Below are positions 43,687-50,839 of a stretch of DNA of 50,839 nucleotides, piece by piece. The stretch is from the NCBI GenBank assembly GCA_910578795.1, contig CAJTSD010000025.1, forward strand, positions 1-50,839. Direction: 5' to 3'. Under the pieces are notes generated by a model, which saw nothing but the letters and a program-made list of their open reading frames with translations, made no database searches and was not told the origin of the DNA. Position 1 is the first letter of the stretch. Each line of letters opens with the position of its first letter. Both the position numbers and the translations under genes were made by a program. The DNA is from an uncultured Lachnospiraceae bacterium (lineage in GTDB: Bacteria > Bacillota > Clostridia > Lachnospirales > Lachnospiraceae).

Positions 43687-44538
43687 CTACAATTTCTCAT
43701 TTTTAATGATACTTTTATACACGTCACTTTTAGAAATCCCTCTGTCCTTTGCCACTCTCTTCATGGCTTCCTTATGTTCAACCCCCTTTGACTCATATAT
43801 CTGCATATGTTCCTCAATTGAAATCTCCTGCCATGCCTGCCTGCGTTCCTGCTTAAAATCATCAAGGCTCTTCCCCTCAATCACAAGTACATACTCACCC
43901 TTCGGCTCTTTGCTCTCAAAAATAGCACATGCCTCATTGATTGTAGTCGGAAAAACCTCCTCAAACTTTTTCGTAAGCTCACGGCAAAGCGTCATTTTCC
44001 GATTGCCCAAAGCATCACTAAGCTCACCAAGCGTCCGCTTTAAATGGTGCGGAGCCTCATATAAAATAATCGTCCGTGATTCCTTTTTCAAATCCTCGAA
44101 GATCTCTCTCTTTTCCTTCTTATCCGCAGGCAAAAATCCCTCAAAGCAAAAACGCCTTGTGGAAAGTCCAGAAAGCGTAAGCGCCGTAATGCAAGCCGCA
44201 GCTCCCGGAAGTGAAGTCACAGTAATGCCTGCCTCATGGCACATCCGTACCAAAACCTCGCCTGGATCAGAAATGGCTGGCGTTCCAGCATCCGTAATCA
44301 GTGCGACATCCCTCCCCTCCAGCATCTGCTCAATCAGATATCTTGCTTTCTCTATTTTATTATATTCATGATAACTTGTCATAGAAGTATGTATTCCAAA
44401 ATGATTCAAAAGCTTAATGCTATTTCTTGTATCTTCAGCCGCAATTAAATCAACCGCCTGCAGCGTTTCTACCACACGCGGCGTCATATCCCCCAAATTA
44501 CCGATAGGCGTTGCACACAAAAACAATTTTCCTGACAT
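43687..44538 (-). CDS. rsmI: 16S rRNA 2'-O-methyltransferase RsmI
   Basis: 283 residues. Methylates the 2'-O of C1402 in 16S rRNA with SAM. Tetrapyrrole-methylase fold motifs: ATPIGNLGD, LIAAEDTRNS, DAGTPAISDPG, SLPGAAACITAL, FEGFLPADKKEK. The start at 44538 (MSGKLF) has GGGAGG upstream. It follows the trmN6-like gene by 26 bp and is the last gene of the holB-region operon, the same order as in Bacillus (yabC). Confidence 0.95.
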   Translation of the reverse strand: MSGKLFLCATPIGNLGDMTPRVVETLQAVDLIAAEDTRNSIKLLNHFGIHTSMTSYHEYNKIEKARYLIEQMLEGRDVALITDAGTPAISDPGEVLVRMCHEAGITVTSLPGAAACITALTLSGLSTRRFCFEGFLPADKKEKREIFEDLKKESRTIILYEAPHHLKRTLGELSDALGNRKMTLCRELTKKFEEVFPTTINEACAIFESKEPKGEYVLVIEGKSLDDFKQERRQAWQEISIEEHMQIYESKGVEHKEAMKRVAKDRGISKSDVYKSIIKNEKL

Positions 44539-44564
44539 ATCCTGCCTCCCGACAATACCTAAAC

Positions 44565-45302
44565 TCAATACCCGTACAAATCATACATCTCATCCGTATA
44601 AACATTCGGTGCCTTAAAAATAATCAACGGTTTTTCCACTGTCATCCGAGAACGCCCTCCACGGCATCCTTCAATCAGTACCATATTCGGTTCCTTGTCC
44701 ACATAAGGATACACCAGCTGCATGCGCTTTGGCTCCAGCCTGTACTGTGTCATAACCGTAATAATCTCCGCCAGGCGAAACGGACGATGTACCATAAAGA
44801 AATTTCCTCCTGGTTTTAGCAGTTTCGCAGCATTGCGTATCACATCGTCAAGCGTACATAAAATCTCATGCCTGGCAATCGCTTTCGGTTCATCCGGATT
44901 AGTCAAACCATGCTGTCCTATCATATACGGCGGATTACATGTAACAGCATCAAAGCTTGCAGCCTGAAAAAGCTTATCTGCTTCTTTAATATCACCTGTC
45001 ACAACATCAATCTTATCTGCAAGTCCATTTAGTTGTACACTGCGCCTTGCCATATCCGCGCTCTCCTTCTGTATCTCAAGCGCCGTCAGGTGCGCGGCAT
45101 TTGTTTTTGCCTCAAGCAAAATCGGAATAATCCCTGTCCCCGTGCCCAAGTCAAGTACCCTGGCACCCGCCTTTACACGCACGAAACCACTTAGCAGCAC
45201 CGCATCCATTCCAAAGCAAAACTTCTTGGGATTTTGAATAATCCGATATCCGTTACGTTGCAGATCGTCAATTCTCTCGTTTTCCTTTAACTCAACAACC
45301 AT
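44565..45302 (-). CDS. TrmN6-like SAM methyltransferase (tRNA1(Val) adenine-N6 type)
   Basis: About 245 residues. Motif I VLDLGTGTGIIPILL and the adenine-N6 motif VTCNPPYM are present. It corresponds in order to B. subtilis yabB. The start at 45302 (MVVELKE) has GGAAAAGAG upstream; an upstream frame lies inside the hairpin region and ricT end. It is co-transcribed with ricT and rsmI. Confidence 0.9.
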   Translation of the reverse strand: MVVELKENERIDDLQRNGYRIIQNPKKFCFGMDAVLLSGFVRVKAGARVLDLGTGTGIIPILLEAKTNAAHLTALEIQKESADMARRSVQLNGLADKIDVVTGDIKEADKLFQAASFDAVTCNPPYMIGQHGLTNPDEPKAIARHEILCTLDDVIRNAAKLLKPGGNFFMVHRPFRLAEIITVMTQYRLEPKRMQLVYPYVDKEPNMVLIEGCRGGRSRMTVEKPLIIFKAPNVYTDEMYDLYGY

Positions 45303-45318
45303 GCTCTTTTCCTTACTT

Positions 45319-45343
45319 GCGAATTTGTGCCAAACACAAATTC
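45319..45343. repeat. Perfect palindromic hairpin between ricT and the trmN6-like gene
   Basis: CGAATTTGTG-TTTGG-CACAAATTCG is a 10-bp perfect stem with five-base loop. It occupies the 53-bp gap where B. subtilis has yabA. No T-run follows, so it is more likely a repeat element or mRNA-processing site than a terminator. Confidence 0.6.
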
Positions 45344-45355
45344 GTCGTACTGTCA

Positions 45356-46285
45356 TCAGTTATCGTCTAGCTTCGACTTTCCCTCCTGCTTTTCCTTCTT
45401 CTCAAGCTTTTCAAGCTCCTTTAACTCCTTAAGCTCCTCGTCACTTATACCGTCATTTTTATCCCGTTTATGGCGCCGTTTAAACCGCAGCTGTTCCACC
45501 TTGTACTCACGGATTTCTTTCTCGTCATCCACCTCAACAATCACTTTTACAAGCTGACGCAGCACATTCACACTATGCACTTCACCTTTAAGACCATCAT
45601 CCGTCGTCACAAAATCCCCCACATTTGGAAGCTTCTTGTTAAGATACTCATATGTATCCTCTTCATGCTTCAGGCAGCACATCAGTCTGCCGCAAACACC
45701 TGAAATTTTCGTTGGATTCAGTGACAAATTCTGCTCCTTTGCCATTTTAATTGATACTGGAATAAACTCTGACAAATGCGTATGGCAGCAAAGTGGTCTG
45801 CCGCAAATCCCGATACCTCCAAGGATTTTGGTTTCATCACGCACACCAATCTGCCGCAGCTCAATTCTCGTCTTAAACACAGACGCCAAATCCTTTACAA
45901 GCTCCCTGAAATCAATTCTGCCATCTGCCGTAAAATAAAATAACACCTTATTGTTATCAAACGTATATTCTGCATCAATTAATTTCATATCCAAATTATG
46001 CTTTTTAATTTTTTCCTGACAAATCTTAAAGGCTTCTTTCTCCTTCTGCTTATTTGCCGCCTCCTGTTCCATATCCCGCTTATTTGCCACACGCAGCACA
46101 GGTTTTAAGGGCTGCACCACCTGATCATCCGTAACCTCCCTCGGGTCACCGACCACCGTCCCATACTCTATCCCCCGCGCTGTTTCAACAATCACGTGGT
46201 CATTGCGCTTTACATCAAAATCAACAGGATCAAAAAAGTAAATCTTCCCCGCCGTACGAAATCTCACACCAATTACTTTTACCAT
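45356..46285 (-). CDS. ricT: PSP1-domain protein RicT (YaaT)
   Basis: 309 residues. RicT is part of the RicAFT (Y-)complex that helps RNase Y mature mRNAs; in B. subtilis it also affects sporulation and competence and binds an Fe-S cluster. The PSP1 domain has the two conserved Cys clusters CGRPLCCHTH and CGRLMCCLKHE. The C-terminal tail is lysine/glutamate-rich. The start at 46285 (MVKVIG) follows GTGAGG; holB ends 44 bp upstream. Confidence 0.94.
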   Translation of the reverse strand: MVKVIGVRFRTAGKIYFFDPVDFDVKRNDHVIVETARGIEYGTVVGDPREVTDDQVVQPLKPVLRVANKRDMEQEAANKQKEKEAFKICQEKIKKHNLDMKLIDAEYTFDNNKVLFYFTADGRIDFRELVKDLASVFKTRIELRQIGVRDETKILGGIGICGRPLCCHTHLSEFIPVSIKMAKEQNLSLNPTKISGVCGRLMCCLKHEEDTYEYLNKKLPNVGDFVTTDDGLKGEVHSVNVLRQLVKVIVEVDDEKEIREYKVEQLRFKRRHKRDKNDGISDEELKELKELEKLEKKEKQEGKSKLDDN

Positions 46286-46329
46286 ATTTATATACCTCAC
46301 TTATTAATGAATATCTTCACTATTTCTCC

Positions 46330-47331
46330 TCATTTCATATCCAGGAACATCAGTTCTATTGTAAGATCAAAATTCACATTGGCTTTCAGTCTGCTGCGCG
46401 CCCTGTCAATTGAATGAATAATCTGTTCAATGTCCTCATAACTGTATCTCCTTGCCGCTTCAGCAATATCCGTTATATCTTCCCTGAAAATAATATGCTT
46501 TTGATTCCCATATACCCCACATGCTTTATATAATAACACATCCCTATACCAAATGAAACATAAATCAAGATAATCGTCTACGTCAAATTTTTCCTCATTC
46601 ATCCGCTTGACTTCTGCCGCCATTTTATTGACTTCCATACCGGAAATGTTTTTCATTGTATTTATTACGGAAGATTTCATACGGTCAAACTGCTCACTGG
46701 AAGCAAGCTCCGCCGCACGCCCCACATTCCCGCGCGCAAACGAAGCGCAGATAGAAGCCCTGTAATCGGGAACCCGCACGTTCCGCATCAAATACTCCTG
46801 AATTACATCTTCATGCACAAGTCTTGTATTCAGCACAACGCATCGGCTGAGAATTGTTTGAAGCATCGCCTCAGTTCTCGTCACCAAAAGCAAAATCACC
46901 GCATACTCCGGCGGCTCCTCCAAGGTTTTCAATAACGCATTCTGCGCCTGCACATTCATTTTTTCAGCCTCATCCACAATATAAATCTTGCGCGCTCCAC
47001 TATATGGCTTAATCGCAATATCACCGTTAATCTGCTGTCTGATATTATCCACTGAAATCACATTCGGCTTTTCATGCTCCACATACAAAATATCCGGATG
47101 GTTTCTGTTGATTGCCTGCCTACATGACCGGCACTGATTACACGGTTTTGCTGCGTTTTCATTCTCACACTGCAAAGCCCGTGCAAAAATATCCGCAACC
47201 ATCCTCTTCCCCGACAGTTTTTCACCCTGTATCAGATATGCATGTGATATCTTATTGAACTTCAATGCATTGCGTAGATTATCTGTCAACTGCTTTTGCC
47301 CTATCACATCACTCCAGCTCGTTTCTGTCAT
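46330..47331 (-). CDS. holB: DNA polymerase III subunit delta'
   Basis: 333 residues, clamp-loader subunit. The start SDVIGQKQLTDNLRNAL, zinc module CNQCRSC, Walker B-like IYIVDEAEKMNVQAQNALLKTLEEPP and sensor-1 SRC motif are present. The Walker A is degenerate (GEKLSGKRM), as in many delta' proteins that do not hydrolyse ATP. The start at 47331 (MTETSW) is chosen for the GGAGG seven bases upstream. Confidence 0.95.
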   Translation of the reverse strand: MTETSWSDVIGQKQLTDNLRNALKFNKISHAYLIQGEKLSGKRMVADIFARALQCENENAAKPCNQCRSCRQAINRNHPDILYVEHEKPNVISVDNIRQQINGDIAIKPYSGARKIYIVDEAEKMNVQAQNALLKTLEEPPEYAVILLLVTRTEAMLQTILSRCVVLNTRLVHEDVIQEYLMRNVRVPDYRASICASFARGNVGRAAELASSEQFDRMKSSVINTMKNISGMEVNKMAAEVKRMNEEKFDVDDYLDLCFIWYRDVLLYKACGVYGNQKHIIFREDITDIAEAARRYSYEDIEQIIHSIDRARSRLKANVNFDLTIELMFLDMK

Positions 47332-47364
47332 TCGGTAACCTCCATACAACCGCCAAAGTCCTAA

Positions 47365-47805
47365 CTAAGCAAAAATATCCAGCAAAAGTCCTCGTATCTC
47401 ATCCACTTTTGCCAATATTGCAATCTTATCGCACTCTTCCTTCACAAGCTCCTGCGCAAGCTCATCCAGTTTTTCATCCACCAGGCGGATAATTCCGTAA
47501 ACCCTGTGACGCCCGCGCCTGTCCAAAAAATTCTCACGTGAAAACTTATGTGAACGGTTGACAATCTCATTCATAAATTCCTTAATCAACGCACGGTATT
47601 TCTTCATATCCGTCACATCCATACGCTTTATAATCTTATCACCCTGCATCGTAATTTCCTGCATCATAAGATTAAGCCGCTCTGCAAGTCCCGCTTCCTC
47701 AATATTGCTTGCCAGCATAAACTGGAATGTATCATCTGTCGGCTGTGCTGTCTGTGTCGGCTGCACCGGAACCGGCTGTTGTATTTCATTCACCTTAAAG
47801 TCCAT
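47365..47805 (-). CDS. yaaR: YaaR family protein (DUF327)
   Basis: 146 residues, mostly helical, soluble. Matches YaaR by sequence character (FLDRRGRHRVYGIIRLVDEKLDEL) and by its place just upstream of holB, as in Bacillus. Function is not known. A proline/threonine-rich linker lies near residues 9-24. GGGGG precedes ATG. Confidence 0.85.
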   Translation of the reverse strand: MDFKVNEIQQPVPVQPTQTAQPTDDTFQFMLASNIEEAGLAERLNLMMQEITMQGDKIIKRMDVTDMKKYRALIKEFMNEIVNRSHKFSRENFLDRRGRHRVYGIIRLVDEKLDELAQELVKEECDKIAILAKVDEIRGLLLDIFA

Positions 47806-47889
47806 CTATGTACCCCCTATAATTTCTGTCTAAACCTACAAAACCGCCTTCATATTCCAACTATACCCTGTAACATCTTTTGAAACCTC

Positions 47890-48513
47890 TCAATCATCTG
47901 CTTGTATAAAAACAGGGGTCTTTATATCCTTGTACGATTTTATATATTCAATAATCTCCCCAAGACATTTTTTTAGACAATGATTATCAAAATATCTTGT
48001 TATACCTGCTTCAACTAATTTCTCCTCCGAAAAGTCCTTTGTATCAGCAATAAATCGCCTGCACATCTCCTCATACCTAGGCTCACATTGCTTTTTTTCG
48101 CGCCTAAGCGCACGGCTCAAGCGCTCACCGTCCTCCAAATCAATATAAATCGCCACAACCTTATCTGTTCCAAAATAATCCCGCATCTTGACATAAGACG
48201 CCAGCGTGCCAATTACCAAATAATCATATTTCTCCAAGGCAAGCTGGCAGTCCTCCGCCATAAAATAGTACCATTTTCCATAAACAGTATCATAGGAACG
48301 GCTCTCAATAATCCGATTATCAATTCGCATCTGCTCCATCGCCTCTGTTGTGACAAAATGATACTCCACGCCCTCCTGCTCACCGGCACGAATCGGGCGT
48401 GTCGTATATGGTACTATATTTTTCAAATCAAGTTCATGACAGTTTAAAAGCTTTTTGTAAATCGTATCTTTTCCCGACGAGCTTTTTCCGATAATACAAA
48501 AAATTCTACCCAT
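47890..48513 (-). CDS. Guanylate kinase-like protein
   Basis: 207 residues. P-loop IGKSSSGKDT and the GMP-binding PYTTRPIRAGEQEGVEYHFV region match guanylate kinase. The P-loop GKSSSGKD differs from the usual GPSGAGK, so it might be a relative with another substrate. In Bacillus this place in the cluster has tmk (thymidylate kinase). The start at 48513 (MGRIFC) follows GAGGAG; the longer frame overlaps pyk. Confidence 0.85.
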   Translation of the reverse strand: MGRIFCIIGKSSSGKDTIYKKLLNCHELDLKNIVPYTTRPIRAGEQEGVEYHFVTTEAMEQMRIDNRIIESRSYDTVYGKWYYFMAEDCQLALEKYDYLVIGTLASYVKMRDYFGTDKVVAIYIDLEDGERLSRALRREKKQCEPRYEEMCRRFIADTKDFSEEKLVEAGITRYFDNHCLKKCLGEIIEYIKSYKDIKTPVFIQADD

Positions 48514-48559
48514 TTTTCTCCTCAGCCATTTTCTTCTCCTTAGAGCAGTCCTTCTGTGG

Positions 48560-49984
48560 CTACGAAGCCTCCTCAACAACATGTATCATATTTGTACTGC
48601 CCGCAACACCAAGCGGCACACCTGCCGTCAGCACCACCGTATCCCCTTTATGAATCAGCCCCGCGTCAATACTGGCTTTCACCGCCGCATCAAAAAGGGC
48701 ATTTGTGTTATCTTTCTGCTCAATCAGCAGCGGACTGACACCGAAGTACATAGAAAGCTGCCTGTAAACCGTTTCATCAACCGTACATCCAATTACCTTA
48801 CAATCCGGCTGATAACGTGAAATCATGCCTGCCGTAAATCCTGACATCGTAACCGTGATAATTGCCGCTGCATCCAAATCCATCGCTGTCATACAACATG
48901 CATGGCAAATTGCCGTCGTCACGCCGTCATTCTTTTCCCAATTGTAACTCCGTTTCCTTAACCTGTAATCATAACTAATATCTTCCTCCGTACGCCGCGC
49001 AATTCGGTCCATTGTACGAACTGCCTCAACCGGATATGCGCCTGCAGCACTCTCACCGCTCAACATAATTGCAGAGGTTCCGTCATAAATCGCATTCGCT
49101 ACATCTGTAGCCTCCGCCCTCGTAGGTCTCGGATTCTTAATCATGGATTCCAACATCTGCGTGGCAGTAATTACAATCTTTCCAAGCTTAAGCGCCTTTT
49201 TAATCATCTTCTTTTGCAAAGCAGGCACGTCTTCTAATGGAACCTCAACTCCCATATCACCGCGCGCCACCATAATTCCATCCGAAGCTTCCAAAATTTC
49301 GTCAAGATTATCAATCCCCTGCATGCTCTCAATCTTTGAAATAATCTTCATTTTGCTGCCATTTTGTTCCAAAATCTTTTTGACAGCTAAAACATCCTCA
49401 GCGCACCTCACAAAAGATGCCGCAATATAATCATATCCCATCTTCACACCAAACAGGATATCCTCCCTGTCAACCTCGCTGATAAACGGCATTGACAAAA
49501 CTGCCCCCGGCACATTGATTCCTTTATGATTTGACACAAAACCGCCGTTTATTACCTCACACACGATATCTGTTTCCTCAATGGCTGATACCTTCATCTC
49601 AATTAATCCATCATCAATTAATATCACATTTCCAACACAAATATCATTTTTTAAATTTTTATACGTAATTGCCGCCCTTTCGGCAGTTCCCATTACTTCA
49701 TCCGTAGTAAGCCTAAAAATACTCCCTGTTTCAAGAAATACTTTTCCACCCTCAAAATCCTTAAGTCTTATCTCCGGTCCTTTTGTATCCTGCATCGTCG
49801 CAAGTGGTATATTTAATTCCCTTGCTACCTTCTTCACACGCTCCAGTTTTTTCTCATGCTCGGCATGATCACCATGTGAAAAATTAAATCTAGCCACATT
49901 CATTCCCGCAAGCATCAGCTCACGAAGCTTATCCTCATTTTCTGATGCAGGTCCAATTGTACAAATAATTTTTGTTTTTCTCAT
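48560..49984 (-). CDS. pyk: Pyruvate kinase
   Basis: 474 residues. Transfers phosphate from phosphoenolpyruvate to ADP, last step of glycolysis. KTKIICTIGPAS, MNVARFNFSHG, IISKIESMQGIDN, ARGDMGVEVP and ITATQMLESM are the family hallmarks. It lacks the extra C-terminal PEP-utiliser domain of Bacillus pyruvate kinase. The start at 49984 (MRKTKI) has GGAAAT upstream. It follows the HD gene by 34 bp. Confidence 0.97.
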   Translation of the reverse strand: MRKTKIICTIGPASENEDKLRELMLAGMNVARFNFSHGDHAEHEKKLERVKKVARELNIPLATMQDTKGPEIRLKDFEGGKVFLETGSIFRLTTDEVMGTAERAAITYKNLKNDICVGNVILIDDGLIEMKVSAIEETDIVCEVINGGFVSNHKGINVPGAVLSMPFISEVDREDILFGVKMGYDYIAASFVRCAEDVLAVKKILEQNGSKMKIISKIESMQGIDNLDEILEASDGIMVARGDMGVEVPLEDVPALQKKMIKKALKLGKIVITATQMLESMIKNPRPTRAEATDVANAIYDGTSAIMLSGESAAGAYPVEAVRTMDRIARRTEEDISYDYRLRKRSYNWEKNDGVTTAICHACCMTAMDLDAAAIITVTMSGFTAGMISRYQPDCKVIGCTVDETVYRQLSMYFGVSPLLIEQKDNTNALFDAAVKASIDAGLIHKGDTVVLTAGVPLGVAGSTNMIHVVEEAS

Positions 49985-50018
49985 CTCTAAACTATTTCCT
50001 TTCGCAAACAATTCTATT

Positions 50019-50516
50019 TTACGCCACTTTTATACGGTCCTTCTTTTTCCTTTTACGGTATGCCTTTCCCTCATGAATATAGAGTGTTTCCATTAAAGAA
50101 CAGTATTTATCCGCCGTCGTTACGATCCAAGCTTCCCTGCACATAGGTGGCATCACCGTAAGCGGCCACATATGTTTTCTGATAATATCGACCTGTCTTC
50201 TTGTCAAACGGTATTCTTTTTTGGCATTGCGAAGCGCTCTTCCCGGATGAAAAAAACCATGCAGTCTGTGCGTTTCTATCGTATCGGTCTTATGCCAATC
50301 ATATAAAAAATAATCATGAAGCAATGCGCCTCTTACTAAATCCCTAACATTACATTTTATTCCAAATCGGTCCCGTATCGCCAAGCTCATCTTCGCCACA
50401 TTAATACAATGTTCCTGCACAGACATATTTCCATGTTGTATATATCCCTTTGTACTTTTAAAATTCTCAGAATTTAGAATATCCTCTGCATATTTTTTTA
50501 ATACATCTTCATACAT
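50019..50516 (-). CDS. HD-domain phosphohydrolase
   Basis: About 165 residues. HD motif LLHDYFLYDW, a preceding SVQEHCINVA His and TTADKYCSL near the C-terminus make a usual metal-dependent HD fold. Substrate unknown; may act on nucleotides. The start at 50516 (MYEDVL) is chosen for GGGGG upstream; a TTG start at 50552 is possible. C-terminus basic (KAYRKRKKKDRIK). Confidence 0.85.
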   Translation of the reverse strand: MYEDVLKKYAEDILNSENFKSTKGYIQHGNMSVQEHCINVAKMSLAIRDRFGIKCNVRDLVRGALLHDYFLYDWHKTDTIETHRLHGFFHPGRALRNAKKEYRLTRRQVDIIRKHMWPLTVMPPMCREAWIVTTADKYCSLMETLYIHEGKAYRKRKKKDRIKVA

Positions 50517-50671
50517 CGTTTTTGAAATCCCCCATTTAATATCTTCTTCCAATAGATTTGTCTATATAGTCTGCAAATGCCTTAATTATCAGCAAACACC
50601 AATCCTTGTATGCATAATAATCCAATTTCACATACTATATCATTGTATATTCTATCACATATTGAAATAAA

Positions 50672-50695
50672 AAAACACGGTATTTACCGTGTTTT
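50672..50695 (-). terminator. Terminator downstream of tRNA-Phe
   Basis: AAAACACGGT / ACCGTGTTTT, 10-bp stem with four-base loop, followed on the minus strand by TTTTTTATTT. Confidence 0.85.
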
Positions 50696-50736
50696 ATCAA
50701 TTTTTTGTGATGTCAGAATATAAATCCATTAAAAAG

Positions 50737-50809
<73 letters not shown>

Positions 50810-50839
50810 ATTTCAGGGCCAATGGCCCTTGACCTTCGC

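Overview
The window reads as about 51 kb of chromosome from a low-to-mid GC Gram-positive anaerobe of the class Clostridia, most likely a Lachnospiraceae member. This rests on a PerR-type regulator next to rubrerythrin, the Firmicutes gene order gmk-like, yaaR, holB, ricT, trmN6-like, rsmI, an N6 peptidase-era gene style with strong AGGAGG ribosome binding sites, consensus TTGACA/TATAAT promoters, and a membrane-anchored trigger-factor-like PPIase. No species can be named from the sequence alone. Almost all genes lie on the minus strand.

Layout. (1) 0.1-2.1 kb: cysteine desulfurase and an unrecognised gene. (2) 2.2-6.8 kb: a decay zone holding a frameshifted AraC regulator, an MFS transporter broken by deletions and a stop, a sound panE-like reductase, a UPF0175/DUF3368 toxin-antitoxin pair whose toxin is frameshifted and truncated, and a broken M42 aminopeptidase. 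(3) 7.2-11.4 kb: an operon of alpha/beta hydrolase, two glycosyltransferases and an AAA_14/DUF4143 ATPase. (4) 11.5-12.3 kb: a small gene preceded by a roughly 250-nt stretch that folds into several stems, with G-U wobbles that favour minus-strand transcription; this is a candidate structured RNA. (5) 12.5-16.0 kb: an HD-GYP protein with a degenerate HD pair, a lipoprotein, a PilZN/YcgR-N-like small protein and a membrane FKBP/trigger-factor-like protein.

(6) 16.1-25.1 kb: a possible defence island. A leucine-rich-repeat protein, a MoxR AAA+ ATPase and a DUF2201/VWA protein form one module. Directly upstream in the same orientation is a LlaJI-like (McrBC-type) restriction-modification system: McrC-like endonuclease, McrB-like GTPase, and a C5 methyltransferase with an extra insertion of about 210 residues. 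(7) 25.1-32.6 kb: flavodoxin-fold reductase, SGNH esterase, and a 1,911-residue surface-anchored Ig-like-repeat protein. (8) 32.7-37.3 kb: glutamate racemase, three tRNA-Gly genes covering all glycine anticodon types, a small membrane protein, a polysaccharide deacetylase, a MecA-N-like protein, an unknown protein and an RluA-type pseudouridine synthase. (9) 37.3-43.1 kb: a two-component system, the perR-rubrerythrin operon with a Per box at its promoter, and an unusual operon of nucleoside-phosphorylase-like, spore-photoproduct-lyase-like radical SAM and SDR proteins. (10) 43.3-50.8 kb: acyl carrier protein, rsmI, trmN6-like, ricT, holB, yaaR, guanylate-kinase-like, pyruvate kinase, an HD protein and a tRNA-Phe whose acceptor stem is mispaired.

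The strongest candidates for something undescribed are the phosphorylase/SPL-like/SDR operon, the LRR-MoxR-VWA module beside the LlaJI-like system, the structured RNA candidate near 12.0-12.25 kb, and the inserted methyltransferase. All function calls come from reading motifs by eye; no database search was run.
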